Position numbers and translations under genes: made by a program
DNA from: Haliclona indistincta
Taxonomy: Eukaryota > Porifera > Demospongiae > Haplosclerida > Chalinidae
Length of the DNA: 64,000 nt
Direction of reading: 5' to 3'
NCBI GenBank assembly: GCA_964017065.1
Contig: OZ024784.1
Span: forward strand, 18,319,490 to 18,383,489
Notes under the pieces: generated by a model
Databases searched by the model: none
What the model saw: the letters and a program-made list of their open reading frames with translations, nothing else
Told to the model about the DNA's origin: nothing
Shown: one piece after another, positions 40,322 through 51,988 of the stretch
How positions within the stretch are numbered: the stretch's first letter is position 1
Layout of the letters: the number at the start of each line of letters is the position of its first letter

Positions 40322-43300
40322 TTGAAAAAGAGGGTAAAAAGTCAACGTAACTTCTGTGAAAGAAGAAAGAATGATATTATGAAACGACAAGCACGTGCCC
40401 GAACTTTGCGACACATGGGTGATGTCACAACCGCTTTTACCACTAACTCAGTCACTAACACAGCTGACTGTTCTTCTTTCACTGCTACTCTCCCAGTCGC
40501 CAACTCAGCTAGTGGTTCCTCTCTCACTGCTACTCTCCCAGTCACCAACTCAGCTGATGGTTCCTCTTTTACTGCCACTCTTCTAGTCACCAACTCAGCT
40601 GATGGTTCCTCTTTTTCTGCTACTCTCCCAGTCACCAACTCAGCTGATGGTTCCTCTTTTACTGCCACTCTCCTAGTCACCAACTCAGCTGTTGGTTCTT
40701 CTTTCACTGCTACTCTCCCAGTCACCAACTCAGCTGATGGTTCCTCTTCCACTGCTCAGACTCTCCCAGTCACCAACTCAGCTGATGGTTCTTCTTTCAC
40801 TGCTACTCTCCCAGTCACCAACTCAGCTGATGGTTCTTCTTCCACTGCTCAGACTCTCCCAGTCACCAACTCAGCTGATGGTTCTTCTTCCACTGCTCAG
40901 ACTCTCCCAGTCATCAACTCAGCTGATGGTTCTTCTTCCACTGCTCAGACTCTCCCAGTCATCAACTCAGCTGATGGTTCTTCTTCCACTGCTCAGACTC
41001 TCCCAGTCACCAACTCAGCTGATGGTTCTTCTTCCACTGCTCAGACTCTCCCAGTCATCAACTCAGCTGATGGTTCTTCTTCCACTGCTCAGACTCTCCC
41101 AGTCACCAACTCAGCTGATGGTTCTTCTTCCACTGCTCAGACTCTCCCAGTCACCAACTCAGCTGATGGTTCTTCTTCCACTGCTCAGACTCTCCCAGTC
41201 ACCAACTCAGCTGATGGTTCTTCTTTCACTGCTACTCTCCCAGTCACCAACTCAGCTGATGGTTCTTCTTCCACTGCTCAGACTCTCCCAGTCACCAACT
41301 CAGCTGATGGTTCTTCTTCCACTGCTCAGACTCTCCCAGTCATCAACTCAGCTGATGGTTCTTCTTCCACTGCTCAGACTCTCCCAGTCATCAACTCAGC
41401 TGATGGTTCTTCTTCCACTGCTCAGACTCTCCCAGTCACCAACTCAGCTGATGGTTCTTCTTCCACTGCTCAGACTCTCCCAGTCATCAACTCAGCTGAT
41501 GGTTCTTCTTCCACTGCTCAGACTCTCCCAGTCACCAACTCAGCTGATGGTTCTTCTTCCACTGCTCAGACTCTCCCAGTCACCAACTCAGCTGATGGTT
41601 CTTCTTCCACTGCTCAGACTCTCCCAGTCATCAACTCAGCTGATGGTTCTTCTTCCACTGCTCAGACTCTCCCAGTCACCAACTCAGCTGATGGTTCTTC
41701 TTCCACTGCTCAGACTCTCCCAGTCATCAACTCAGCTGATGGTTCTTCTTCCACTGCTCAGACTCTCCCAGTCATCAACTCAGCTGATGGTTCTTCTTCC
41801 ACTGCTCAGACTCTCCCAGTCATCAACTTAAGTGTCGATACCTCATCTACTTCGCCTTCAATCATCGACATAACGTTTGAGCTCATCAAATTACATGCTT
41901 GTACTCAATCTTCATGTACTAGTATATGGACTCCAGTATACTCTGCTGCTTCGATCCAGCTATGTATGATGAAGACTGCATCAATGTCACAAGTCAAGGT
42001 TGAAAGATCAATTACAATCAACGCTGATTTATCTTGGCATGTTCATGTTGCTGGGAAACTATTAGACAACAGTATTAAGGTGCTGCAAGAAATTCCTAAT
42101 CAAATCTCTAGCATTAACTGTCTGCATAACATCATGCGCTGTGTCAAGTCAGCTTACATCTGCCCTGGTAATCCACAGTTAGAATTTGTGGAGATTGTAA
42201 GCTCCCGTTCTTCTCTTAGCAGTAAAGGAGAGTTTGTTGATTCTGAAATGGAAGTTGTTGACATCGACGGTTGCACATATGGCCGCACTGTCCGAACAAG
42301 TGATTGTGAACTCCTTTGTACTCATCCAAAAAGATGCAAGAGCTGCGTTATTCACCGATCTAACCTACGAGTTGCTAAGTCGAGGCAACAGCATAAGAAC
42401 AGTGATCGGATTGCTCATGACAGCCACTGCAACATCCGTTTTCTTTCAGAGCATGAGATCTCTCAGCGTCTGGAATCAGCTCAGAACCAGAAGAATGTGC
42501 TAAGGGAAAAGGTGAAGAGATTAGAACAAGAGAAGAGAGCACAAAAGCTGATAGCCAAAGAGGGTGTAACATTGACACGGAACGATGAGAATGACATCAA
42601 TAGCATTTTAGCAGATGCTGACATCACAACTGCTTTCGAGGAAGATTCTTTCCAGAGCATTTTTTGGGAGCAGCAGAAAAAGTATAACTCTTTAAAAACC
42701 AAAAATCAAATGAGGTGGCATCCGCTCATTATCCGATTTGCGTTGAGTCTGAGGTGTGCATCATCTGCTGCTTATCGCACTGTGTCCAGTAGTGGTCTAT
42801 TGTCTTTACCATCAGAACGCACTCTGCGTGACTATACCCACTGGTGCAAGCTGCAAAATGGAGTTCACTTTCCTTTGATCAAGAAGGCAAAAGAAATTCT
42901 ATCAAAGGAAAGTATTGAAGGGGAAGAGCGACAATTTGCTCTTGTGATGGATGAGATGAAGATAAAGCATGGCCTTGTATTTAGAAAGCATACTGGGGAT
43001 CTAGTGGGATTTTGCGATCTAGGAACTGTCAACCAAGAACTAGAGGCTATGGCAACCACTAGGTCTCCAAAATTGGCTGAGCAGATGCTAGTCTTTATGG
43101 TCCGCCCCATTTTTAAGCCCTCTCTCACCTTCATGATTGCATCTTATGCTTCGACCAACTTATCTGGAGAAAAGCTGTATGTCCCAGTATGGGAAATAGT
43201 TGAAGCATTGGAATATAACAAAATGCCGGTTCTTTCTCTAACTAGCGATGGTGCTGCTCCAAACCGGTGTTTGTACAAGCTGTGTCGCATCAAAGAGGAC

Positions 43301-43649
43301 ACACACAAGACACCGAATCCTTATGCAGATAGAGATCTTTATTTCTTTTGTGATCCCCCTCATCTAATCAAAACTGCTAGGAATTGTCTGAGCAACTCTG
43401 GAGCTCACTCAAGAAGCCGCAATCTAATGGTTAGTGTAATTAATTTTTATTTGAAATCACATCTATTATACATGTAATATTCACGTTTTACAGAAAAATG
43501 GTCTCTCCCTGTCTTGGAAGCATGTCGAAAGTCTGTTTCTAACTGAGACACAGTCATCCACGCCCGGGATTAGGCTTTGTCCGAAGTTAACAAGAGAGCA
43601 CATTTGGTTGACATCATATGGCAAAATGAAGGTTAACTTAGCTGCTCAG
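40322..43649 (+). CDS. P-element/THAP9-like transposase, apparently lacking the C-terminal part
   Basis: Exon 1 (open from 40295, first Met 40322, donor after 43429) and exon 2 (43494-43649) are joined in phase 0. The N-terminus is basic (KKHLKKRVKSQRNFCERRK). A Ser/Thr-rich region built from a 48-base minisatellite follows, then a Cys-rich segment (CELLCTHPKRCKSCVIH), a coiled coil (REKVKRLEQEKRAQKL), and the transposase core: RWHPLIIRFALSLR, LPSERTLRDYTHW, a first Asp in ALVMDEMKIKHGLVF, KHTGDLVGFCDLG, a second Asp in LTSDGAAPNR, then FFCDPPHLIKTARNC and KLTREHIWLTSYGKMKVNLA. The usual downstream third of the family, with the last catalytic Glu, was not found; the sequence after 43649 is occupied by the opposing gene. 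No THAP domain was recognised. Confidence 0.82.
40470..41830 (+). repeat. 48-bp coding minisatellite in the transposase gene
   Basis: About 28 tandem units encoding TLPVTNSADGSSSTAQ, with 42-base variants (ATLPVTNSADGSSFT) mostly at the left end. One frame is kept open throughout, so the array is translated. Confidence 0.97.
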
Positions 43650-43731
43650 GTATGCATTACGCCATTCATACATGCATGCACATGAGTGTCGGAACTAAAC
43701 TATGCGTACATATCATAATAATAATTATGTG

Positions 43732-45511
43732 CTATATATCTTTATCTGTTCCTTTCATTTTTAAGACTCTCCGTGTTCCCTTCTTCTTTGTAGTTTTCTT
43801 TTGTAGAAGAATGTTACAACCAGCAGCAAATGAGAAACATCGAATAGTTGCCCATAACTCAACTACTGCCTTCAACAGCTCAATGCTTGCCTCCTCATAC
43901 TTTGGTGGAACGCCACTAGCTACCTTCTCCCACATCTCTAGGATTTCTTGATCGGCTAAGATCTTGTCAACCACCTTGGAGTGTATGTCTTCACTTGGCA
44001 CAATCATACGCATATCCAGTACAGATCTTGTAATCATCTCTATTCTCTCCATTACAGTGAAGACCTGCAATCATGAATTACATTTTATAGTACAAATATT
44101 ATAGTACACACAATTTTTCGTAAGTATACTGAAATCAATTTTAATTATGCCATGTAGTGTGAGTTCCACAAAGTGTATATAGTGACAAAGATTATGTATG
44201 CAAAAATATACCTCAGACTTGATGTGATACAAGCCTCCTCTATCAATTTGCTCGCTCCACTCTCGAGTGTAGTCATCGATGGACTTGATGTCTTGAACCT
44301 GCTGATTCGCCTGCATTTTAGACAGAATCTTGACAAAAATTCGATTCTTCTCCTCGACTGCCTTCGAATCAGACTTTTTTCTGAATCGCGTCAAGAGCTT
44401 GACAGCCACATACCCACTCATATAGAAAACTACATTTTGTTCTCTAGCACTAAGAGGTGTCAAATCTACTGCCTGCTCAGGTTTCTTGCTGCGGTTCAGA
44501 ATCATGCTCTTGAACCACCTGTCTATTAACACTTGTAAGCCTAGCCGAGTTGTGGATGGATCTACATCTGCGATGCCTTGATTCTGAATGCATGCTGACC
44601 ATGCTACTAGTAGTTCAGGCTTATTTCTGAATTTGTGGAATGCTGACCACATTCTCTGTGCCTTTGATGATGGTAATTTGCACCTCTCCCCAGCTTGTAA
44701 GCATATATCAAGCTGTTTAGCAGCATATGAGAAGAAATCTCTGGTTTTATCTGCTTCCATACACTCTGGTGTAGATAAGGAACCTAACAGCTTAGAAACA
44801 AGAGGCCCATGTTCTGATTCCAGAAGAACTGGTTCTTCCTGCAGCTTCTTGATAATTGTACAAATTTCAGCTCTTGAGTACACTACCTGTAAGATGCAGA
44901 TATAGTCATGCCATACATGGTAGGCTGAACTATATAACATACAGGCTGCCTAGCCGACTTCACTTCATGTTCACCATCACATTTAACTGCTGTTTCAAGT
45001 TCAGCTTCCTCTGCTTCTTCTACTTCTTCAAAACCATCACTATCCGCACTAAACAAGTCATCACTTTCTGAACTCTGTAGCAAGTGGACATACAAGATGA
45101 ACTAGGACTGTGAATGACACTGCTCTATGATAGCGCCGGACCCGTCTAACTGCTGTTCTACAGTATGAACTCAGTGAAGTATATATAGTACTAAACTCAA
45201 GTCAATATCTACACTGTAGTAGACTATACTACAGCATTACGCCACTCTAGCTCTATTGGTGGTTGCTGCGGCTACTCAGAGCATGATGCTCACTCAGTTG
45301 AGCACCGACGGTGCAGCCTAGCTGACGGTGCCACTGACTCAGAGTCAGTCGCGACCGCGCGCAGGGAGCCTACTGCTGCTCTCACGTATACTGCAACGCT
45401 CACCTGACTATCACTTAATAAACCATCCTCTTGAACAAAATTCGGTTCATCTTCATCGCTTCTAGCCGCAGTACATGCAGCGCTCGTTGCAGAGTTTGCA
45501 GCAGCCGCCAT
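43732..45511 (-). CDS. Second transposon gene, protein of unknown function
   Basis: Four exons in phase: 45404-45511 (MAAAANSATSAACTAARS), 44943-45074 (acidic, SSESDDLFSADSDGFEEVEE), 44212-44886 and 43732-44064, giving about 416 residues. The main exon contains MSGYVAVKLLTRFRKKSDSK and YTREWSEQIDRGGLYHI; the last begins VFTVMERIEMITRS and ends in a Lys-rich tail. The Y(T)REW-x-RGGL pattern resembles, from memory, the C-terminal part of THAP9/P-like transposases, but no catalytic motif is seen. It starts about 70 bases inside the right terminal repeat and converges on the transposase. It may be an accessory protein or a separated C-terminal module. Confidence 0.7.
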
Positions 45512-45643
45512 TTGAGCGCTACAAGGTATACGATGTTCCGTACATTTCTCCGTTATACCCGTTACGAGGATAGGTTTTCAATTTCTCCGTAAACTAATTG
45601 CGTTTCCAGTCCACCTAAGGTATTATATTGTCCATGATTGGTC

Positions 45644-46023
45644 CATGTGTACTGTATCATCGATGATTGGTCGAAAATCTGCATGAACTTGGTACACTGC
45701 AAGAACATCACATGGAGATCATTTTAAGCAATAGGGCCATCTCAGATTTGCTGCAGCATTACTTTTCTTCAAATATTATTATTGCTGATAATGTCCTTTT
45801 ATAGTATTTGCAGCTGGTCATGGGTCTCCATGTGATGAATGATGATGTTCTTGCAGTGTGCTACCAAGTTTCATGCTTTTATGATAAAGTGAACAATTCA
45901 CCCTATTTTTCCTACCAATCCACTAGACTTTACCAGAGCTTGTGCATGCACACCAGATACTAGCTCTCCACAACCGTACTGCATTCCTTATGAAGAGTTC
46001 GATCAAAATCTAATAAATTGGTG
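45644..46023. other. Interval between transposon and KNL2-like locus B, with a small fold-back repeat
   Basis: Contains inverted arms at about 45681-45719 and 45824-45875 (GCATGAACTTGGTACACTGC and its complement, then AAGAACATCACATGGAGA and its complement). This is a MITE-like hairpin of about 195 bases. No gene was seen. Confidence 0.7.
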
Positions 46024-49000
46024 CTACTTAACAATAAAACGTTTTGAAAGTTCTCTGTATGCCTCGTCCATATCACTAAAAGCAGGTTCTGTGTCACTGG
46101 AGTTGTCATCATCACTGGTCTGCTCAAAGAGTGACATCACACGTCTCTCCTCAGCTCTGGTGTCTCTCAGCTGTCTGTTCTTAGGCCGGGGGTTGCCTAC
46201 TGGCTGCTTCACTACCTTGAGGAGAAAACAACATTAATTTTAAGCAGCTGCAGTGTTCCAATAACTAATTTCATACTTTTTGATTCTTCCGTGGTCGACC
46301 TCTCCCTCTCTTCATCTCACCTCTACCAATCAACCACACATTACATTGATGCTCTCTACACACTAGTCAATCACTTACCTTCGTGAGTTGACGTCAAAAT
46401 CATCCGTTAGTATGTCACATGACACAGGGCTAAGGGCAGCAACAGAACCACCCACACCACACTTCAAGCTACAAGAATCCACTTCTTCTTCATCGTCATC
46501 ACCAGATAAGAAGGCACTGCTGATCTGAAATGCATTACAAAGCAGCACTCACTCACCCACCCATCCACTCACTCACTCACTCACTCACTCACTCACTCAC
46601 TCACTCACTCACTCACTCACTCACTCACTCACTCACTCACTCACTCACTCACTCACTCACTCACCCACTCACCTATCCATCCACTCACTCACTCACCCAC
46701 CCACCTATCCACCCACTCACTCATTCTCTCACCTTTACTCGTTTCATATGCCGTGTTACTGGTCGTCTATACTCAAATATATCATCACTGTGTTGTTCAT
46801 CCATTTCTTCCAAAGTTGAGCGAAGCTGCCTCTTTCTCTTCAAAGTTCCTTTTTTCGCAGTTATCACTGTCTTACCACCTGAGAGAGACGGAAGAGAGAG
46901 AATACACAAAATGTTTAGATTCCTGCCTGATCAACACTATTACGCTGGGGAGATTGACTTACTGAGAGACACATGGAAGACACATTACTAGTATGACCAT
47001 GAGAACTGGAGATTGATGACTTGGTTTGTGCGCATTTGGGGAAGACGTTAGAGTAGGAGGCTCAACAAAGTGGGGACATGTAATAACAGTGTCTGGTTTC
47101 AGACGTTCATATAGGCATTGAAGAGTGTTTTAAAGAAACCTACCGCCTTTAGACAAACTTTGTCAATATGGCGTTGGACATTCTTAGTTTGTTTAAAATG
47201 GGCACCACAATAAGGACAGTTAGCTTTGAGTCAGATATTAACTAGCAATGGCAGCCTGGCAGATGTAATCACATCCCTCATGCAGAGGTATCATGACAAA
47301 GAAATATCAAAGCTTACTTGACAAATCATCTTCAGTTTCAGTCATCACTTTCTTCTTCTTAGTCTTGGGCATAGCGATTCTTCTTCTTTTCGACTTGTTT
47401 CTGGGGGTTTGTTTAGCGATGGGATCACATGATATGCGAGGTATCTTGATGACTGGAGTTCGATCAAACTTTATACCACAAACTAAAGGTGAGACTGGAG
47501 CCGGGCTCTTGTCCACGTAGCCCTTAGATTGCTTCATCTCACTCTTGCGAGAAGCAGGCTCACTTTTGCGAGAAGTAGGCTTCTTGGTCATTACTTCTGG
47601 TTCTTTCTTAGTAATAAATAGCTCATCACTGCTGAGTGCACAATCGTCGAGTGTGAGATCCACGACCGATGTGTTGATGCCTTTCACCTCACCAGTTCCG
47701 CTATACGAATACCCATAGCTAAACAGGTTTCCACGGGTAGCGTTGAAGGTGGATAGAACAGGTTTGATTGTGCGACCACGAGACGATTTCTGAAAACAGA
47801 TGAGAAGGGTGTAGCTACTATCTAGTACTGCCTAACCTTCATTGAAGAGAGAAACCCAAGAGAAGAAGAGGAAGGCTCTGGGGTCTTGGCTGGAAGAGAA
47901 AGCAAGTCATATTCAATGAGCTAGCACAATGCATACCTTCAGATTTTGTTTTTGGTTTTATGTCAGGAGTATCTTCAGACTGCTTGATGGGGCTAATCTC
48001 TTCCTTGGTCTCTTTCTTGACATTCTTCAAGCTACACAACACATGCAGTAACCACGCTATCAGCAATGATAACTCACTTCCATATTACTGTAGCTACATC
48101 TAGCTTCCAGCTAGTAGGAAACCCAGATTTGAACTTCTCCCCCAGAGCCATCAGTAGCTCCTTGCTAAGAGCTGCGCTGTTCATGTCTCCCAAGAGATGG
48201 TACACAGCGCCAGTTTGTGAGATGACCTGATGGGCTGTCCTCCTCTCCACCACAGGACCCGATTTCCAATTCTGGCGCTTCTCTCTGAGACGAAAAAGCA
48301 GTAAGCACCTCAATGCAATGGATATCCAACTCACTTATTGAAACCGGCTACTAAAACTGAATTCTTGTGCACACGAAGATACCACCTTTCCAATCTGACT
48401 TCCTGTAAAATAAATACAATTTTGCCAGGAACTTTTAATTCTGTGGTGCAAACATCAATGTACAGTAACACTACATAAAAATTTCACACATAAAGGGCAC
48501 ACATGAAAAGCACAAAACTTTTTACACGAGAAATTTCTACACATGTTACTCACTTTAGCGCCAGGTCTGGTAACAGCAGCTGATTTGATCTTGTGATTCT
48601 CTGCCCTTCTCTCAATCTGCTCCACCCTAGCACTATGATCCATCTTGTGATTCTCTGTCCTTCTCTCAATCTGCTCCACCCTAGTACTATGATCCATCTT
48701 GTGATTCTCTGCCCTTCTCTCAATCTGCTCCACCCTAGCACTATGATCCATCTTGTGATTCTCTGCCCTTCTCTCAATCTGCTCCACCCTAGCACTATGA
48801 TCCATCTTGTGATTCTCTGCCCTTCTCTCAATCTGCTCCACCCTAGCACTATGATCCATCTTGTGATTCTCTGCCCTTCTCTCAATCTGCTCCACCCTAG
48901 CACTATGATCCATCTTGTGATTCTCTGCCCTTCTCTCAATCTGCTCCACCCTAGCACTATGATCCATCTTGTGATTCTCTGCCCTTCTCTCAATCTGCTC

Positions 49001-50254
49001 CACCCTAGCACTATGAGCCATCCTGTGATTCTCTGCCCTTCTCTCAATCTGCTCCACCCTAGCACTATGAGCCATCCTGTGATTCTCTGCCCTTCTCTCA
49101 ATCTGCTCCACTCTAGTACTGGAGTAGTCATGCTTCCCTGCTCTCTTAGTATGAACCTGCTCTCCTTTCTCGTCTGGTGCCGGCATTCTGCTTTCCTGTG
49201 GTTGGAACTTTATTTCTTCTCCCGGTGGCCCTTTACTCAGCTCTTCTTCTCCAGCAGACCAAGAAGGTGATGGCGGCATTGCAGCGTTGTGAGGAATGGT
49301 CTCATGATGGTATCCATTGGGCAGTGCTGTCCATGATGTGTCATGGCTCCTAGTACTTAGAGGTGTCCGGGAATAGCTGTACTGAGGAGGGTGTCTGTTG
49401 GTGACCGAGAGCAACGAGGGAGTGGATGGATGATAGTGATCACTACCATGGCGAGGCATAGAATGAGGAGAATAGGAACGAGGCTCTGAATGAGGATAGG
49501 AATGAGGCTCTGTATGAGGATAGGAACGAGGCTCTGTATGAGAATAGGAATGAGGCTCTGTATGAGGATAGGAACGAGGCTCTGAATGAGGATAGGAACG
49601 AGGTGCTGAATGAGGACGGAAGTAAGGATCTGAATGAAAATGAGTATACGAATGAGAATAGGAGTAAGGCTTTGGACAAGGATGAGAGCGATGCTCTTGA
49701 TGAGAGTGATGCTCTGAATTAGAGTGATGCTGCTCTGGAGGATGAGATCGAAGCCTCTGATAAAGAGGAGGAGGATCTGGATGAGATTCTGGAGTATGAG
49801 AACGAGATTTTGGAGGAGAGCGAGGCTCTGGGGGATGAGAGTGAAGACTTGGATGAGGATGGGAGTGAGGATCCGGATGAGAATGGGAGTGAGGATCCGG
49901 ATGAGAATGGGAGTGAGGATCCGGATGAGAATGGAAGCGTGTCTCTGTATAAGAATGGGAACGAGAAGGACAAGAATGAGGTTGCTCTGTATGATGATGT
50001 GAGTGAGGCTGCTGCTTCTGATGGCTGTTGTAAGCTGATGAGTAGGGAGATGGTGGTGGTGGAGAATCATAGTGAGAGGAACTGTGTGAGGGTGGAACAG
50101 CCGAGTTGTTTGGAGAAAAATGGTAGGAACCCTACAAGAGATAATCCAGTAAAATTATATAAATATAATATTATACGATGAAGGCGTGGCTTACCATGTG
50201 GCGAGGATCTCTAGTGCGAGTGTGGTAGCCGTCTGTCCGGCAGTACCACGCCAT
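46024..50254 (-). CDS. KNL2/MIS18BP1-like protein with SANTA domain, locus B
   Basis: Starts MAWYCRTDGYHTRTRDP (50254). A large exon (about 48555-50124) encodes a His/Ser/Pro-rich region (HSHPDPHSHSHPDP) and about ten copies of an 18-residue unit (SARVEQIERRAENHKMDH). A SANTA domain follows: VRLERWYLRVHKNSVLVAGF, then SGPVVERRTAHQVISQTGAV and FKSGFPTSWKLD. Later parts include a motif GRTIKPVL, Ser/Lys-rich linkers, a C2HC-type finger (NCPYCGAHFKQTKNVQRH to KVC, about 47150-47217), TVITAKKGTLKRKRQLR, an AT-hook (KRGRGRPRKNQK, about 46268-46306) and AYRELSKRF before the stop. SANTA proteins help license CENP-A loading at centromeres. Exons between the finger and TVITAKKG could not be resolved, and no SANT domain was found at this locus. 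Confidence 0.78.
46545..46730. repeat. (CACT)n microsatellite
   Basis: Long CACT tract in an intron of locus B. The equivalent intron of locus A (38620-38645) has a short version, which marks the paralogy. Confidence 0.95.
48593..49131 (-). repeat. 54-bp coding minisatellite in KNL2-like locus B
   Basis: Ten tandem 54-base units, each encoding SARVEQIERRAENHKMDH or variants with RMAH at the N-terminal end. The sequence predicts charged helical repeats. The frame is preserved in all units. Confidence 0.97.
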
Positions 50255-50450
50255 GATGATGAGTTGCCGCTCTCTAGTCTTCGAATCGTGTCACTTTAGA
50301 AATTAAGAAGCAGTGATAATTCATTTTCCGCGCGCCAACCAGCTAGTTAATTAATAATTTATTATTAAAGTATCTGATTCTATACGGACGTGGCCGGTGT
50401 ATTACGGTGCGCGCGAAAAATTAACTTATTTATAACCTCAGAACTCAGCA
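50255..50450. promoter_or_regulatory. Bidirectional promoter interval, KNL2-like / RAD51, with E2F-like sites
   Basis: 196 bases between divergent start codons. GCGCGCGAAAAA at 50409-50420 reads TTTTTCGCGCGC on the other strand and contains TTTCGCGC, a match to the E2F consensus TTTSGCGC. A related TTTCCGCGCGCC lies at 50325-50336 in the opposite orientation. Both genes would be expected to act in the cell cycle. Confidence 0.5.
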
Positions 50451-51864
<1,414 letters not shown>

Positions 51865-51988
51865 CCCACACAATGCACCTCTTCATTGCGTTAATCTATT
51901 GTCTAACTCTCTCTCTCAAAAAATGTTTATTTCTGACTCATCAACTGTATCATTATTTACGAACAAATCTTGAATTTTCAAATAAAGT

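Larger units (their letters stand above)
39638..45636. mobile_element. P-superfamily DNA transposon with two convergent genes
   Basis: A 5,999-base element bounded by perfect 54-bp terminal inverted repeats (39638-39691 and 45583-45636) that start CATGGACAATATAATACC and contain TTAGGTGG. The Drosophila P element also begins CATG and has AAGGTGG in its ends. The flanks carry the repeat ATTGGTC at 39631-39637 and 45637-45643, a 7-base target duplication (P elements usually make 8; here the eighth base differs). Inside are a plus-strand gene with P/THAP9-type transposase motifs and a minus-strand gene starting just inside the right end. Perfect ends and a clean duplication suggest a recent insertion, between KNL2-like loci A and B. 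Confidence 0.9.

Noticed and set aside
40470..41830. CRISPR-like array of 48-base repeats
   Set aside because: Units are contiguous with no unique spacers, keep one reading frame, and lie within a eukaryotic transposase gene. It is a coding minisatellite.
40692..41831. 379-residue frame overlapping the transposase repeat
   Set aside because: It is an out-of-frame reading of the same minisatellite; the frame with conserved transposase sequence downstream is the other one.
48593..49131. Second CRISPR-like array of 54-base repeats
   Set aside because: Direct tandem repeats without spacers, translated in the KNL2-like gene.
48550..49270. Long frames on both strands over the 54-base repeat
   Set aside because: Repeat-driven shadows of the KNL2-like frame, which continues into the SANTA region.
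38055..50254. One single gene from 50254 to 38055
   Set aside because: Locus B has its own complete 3' end with a stop at 46024, homologous to the end of locus A, so a duplication is the simpler reading; joined transcripts remain possible and are listed as a finding.
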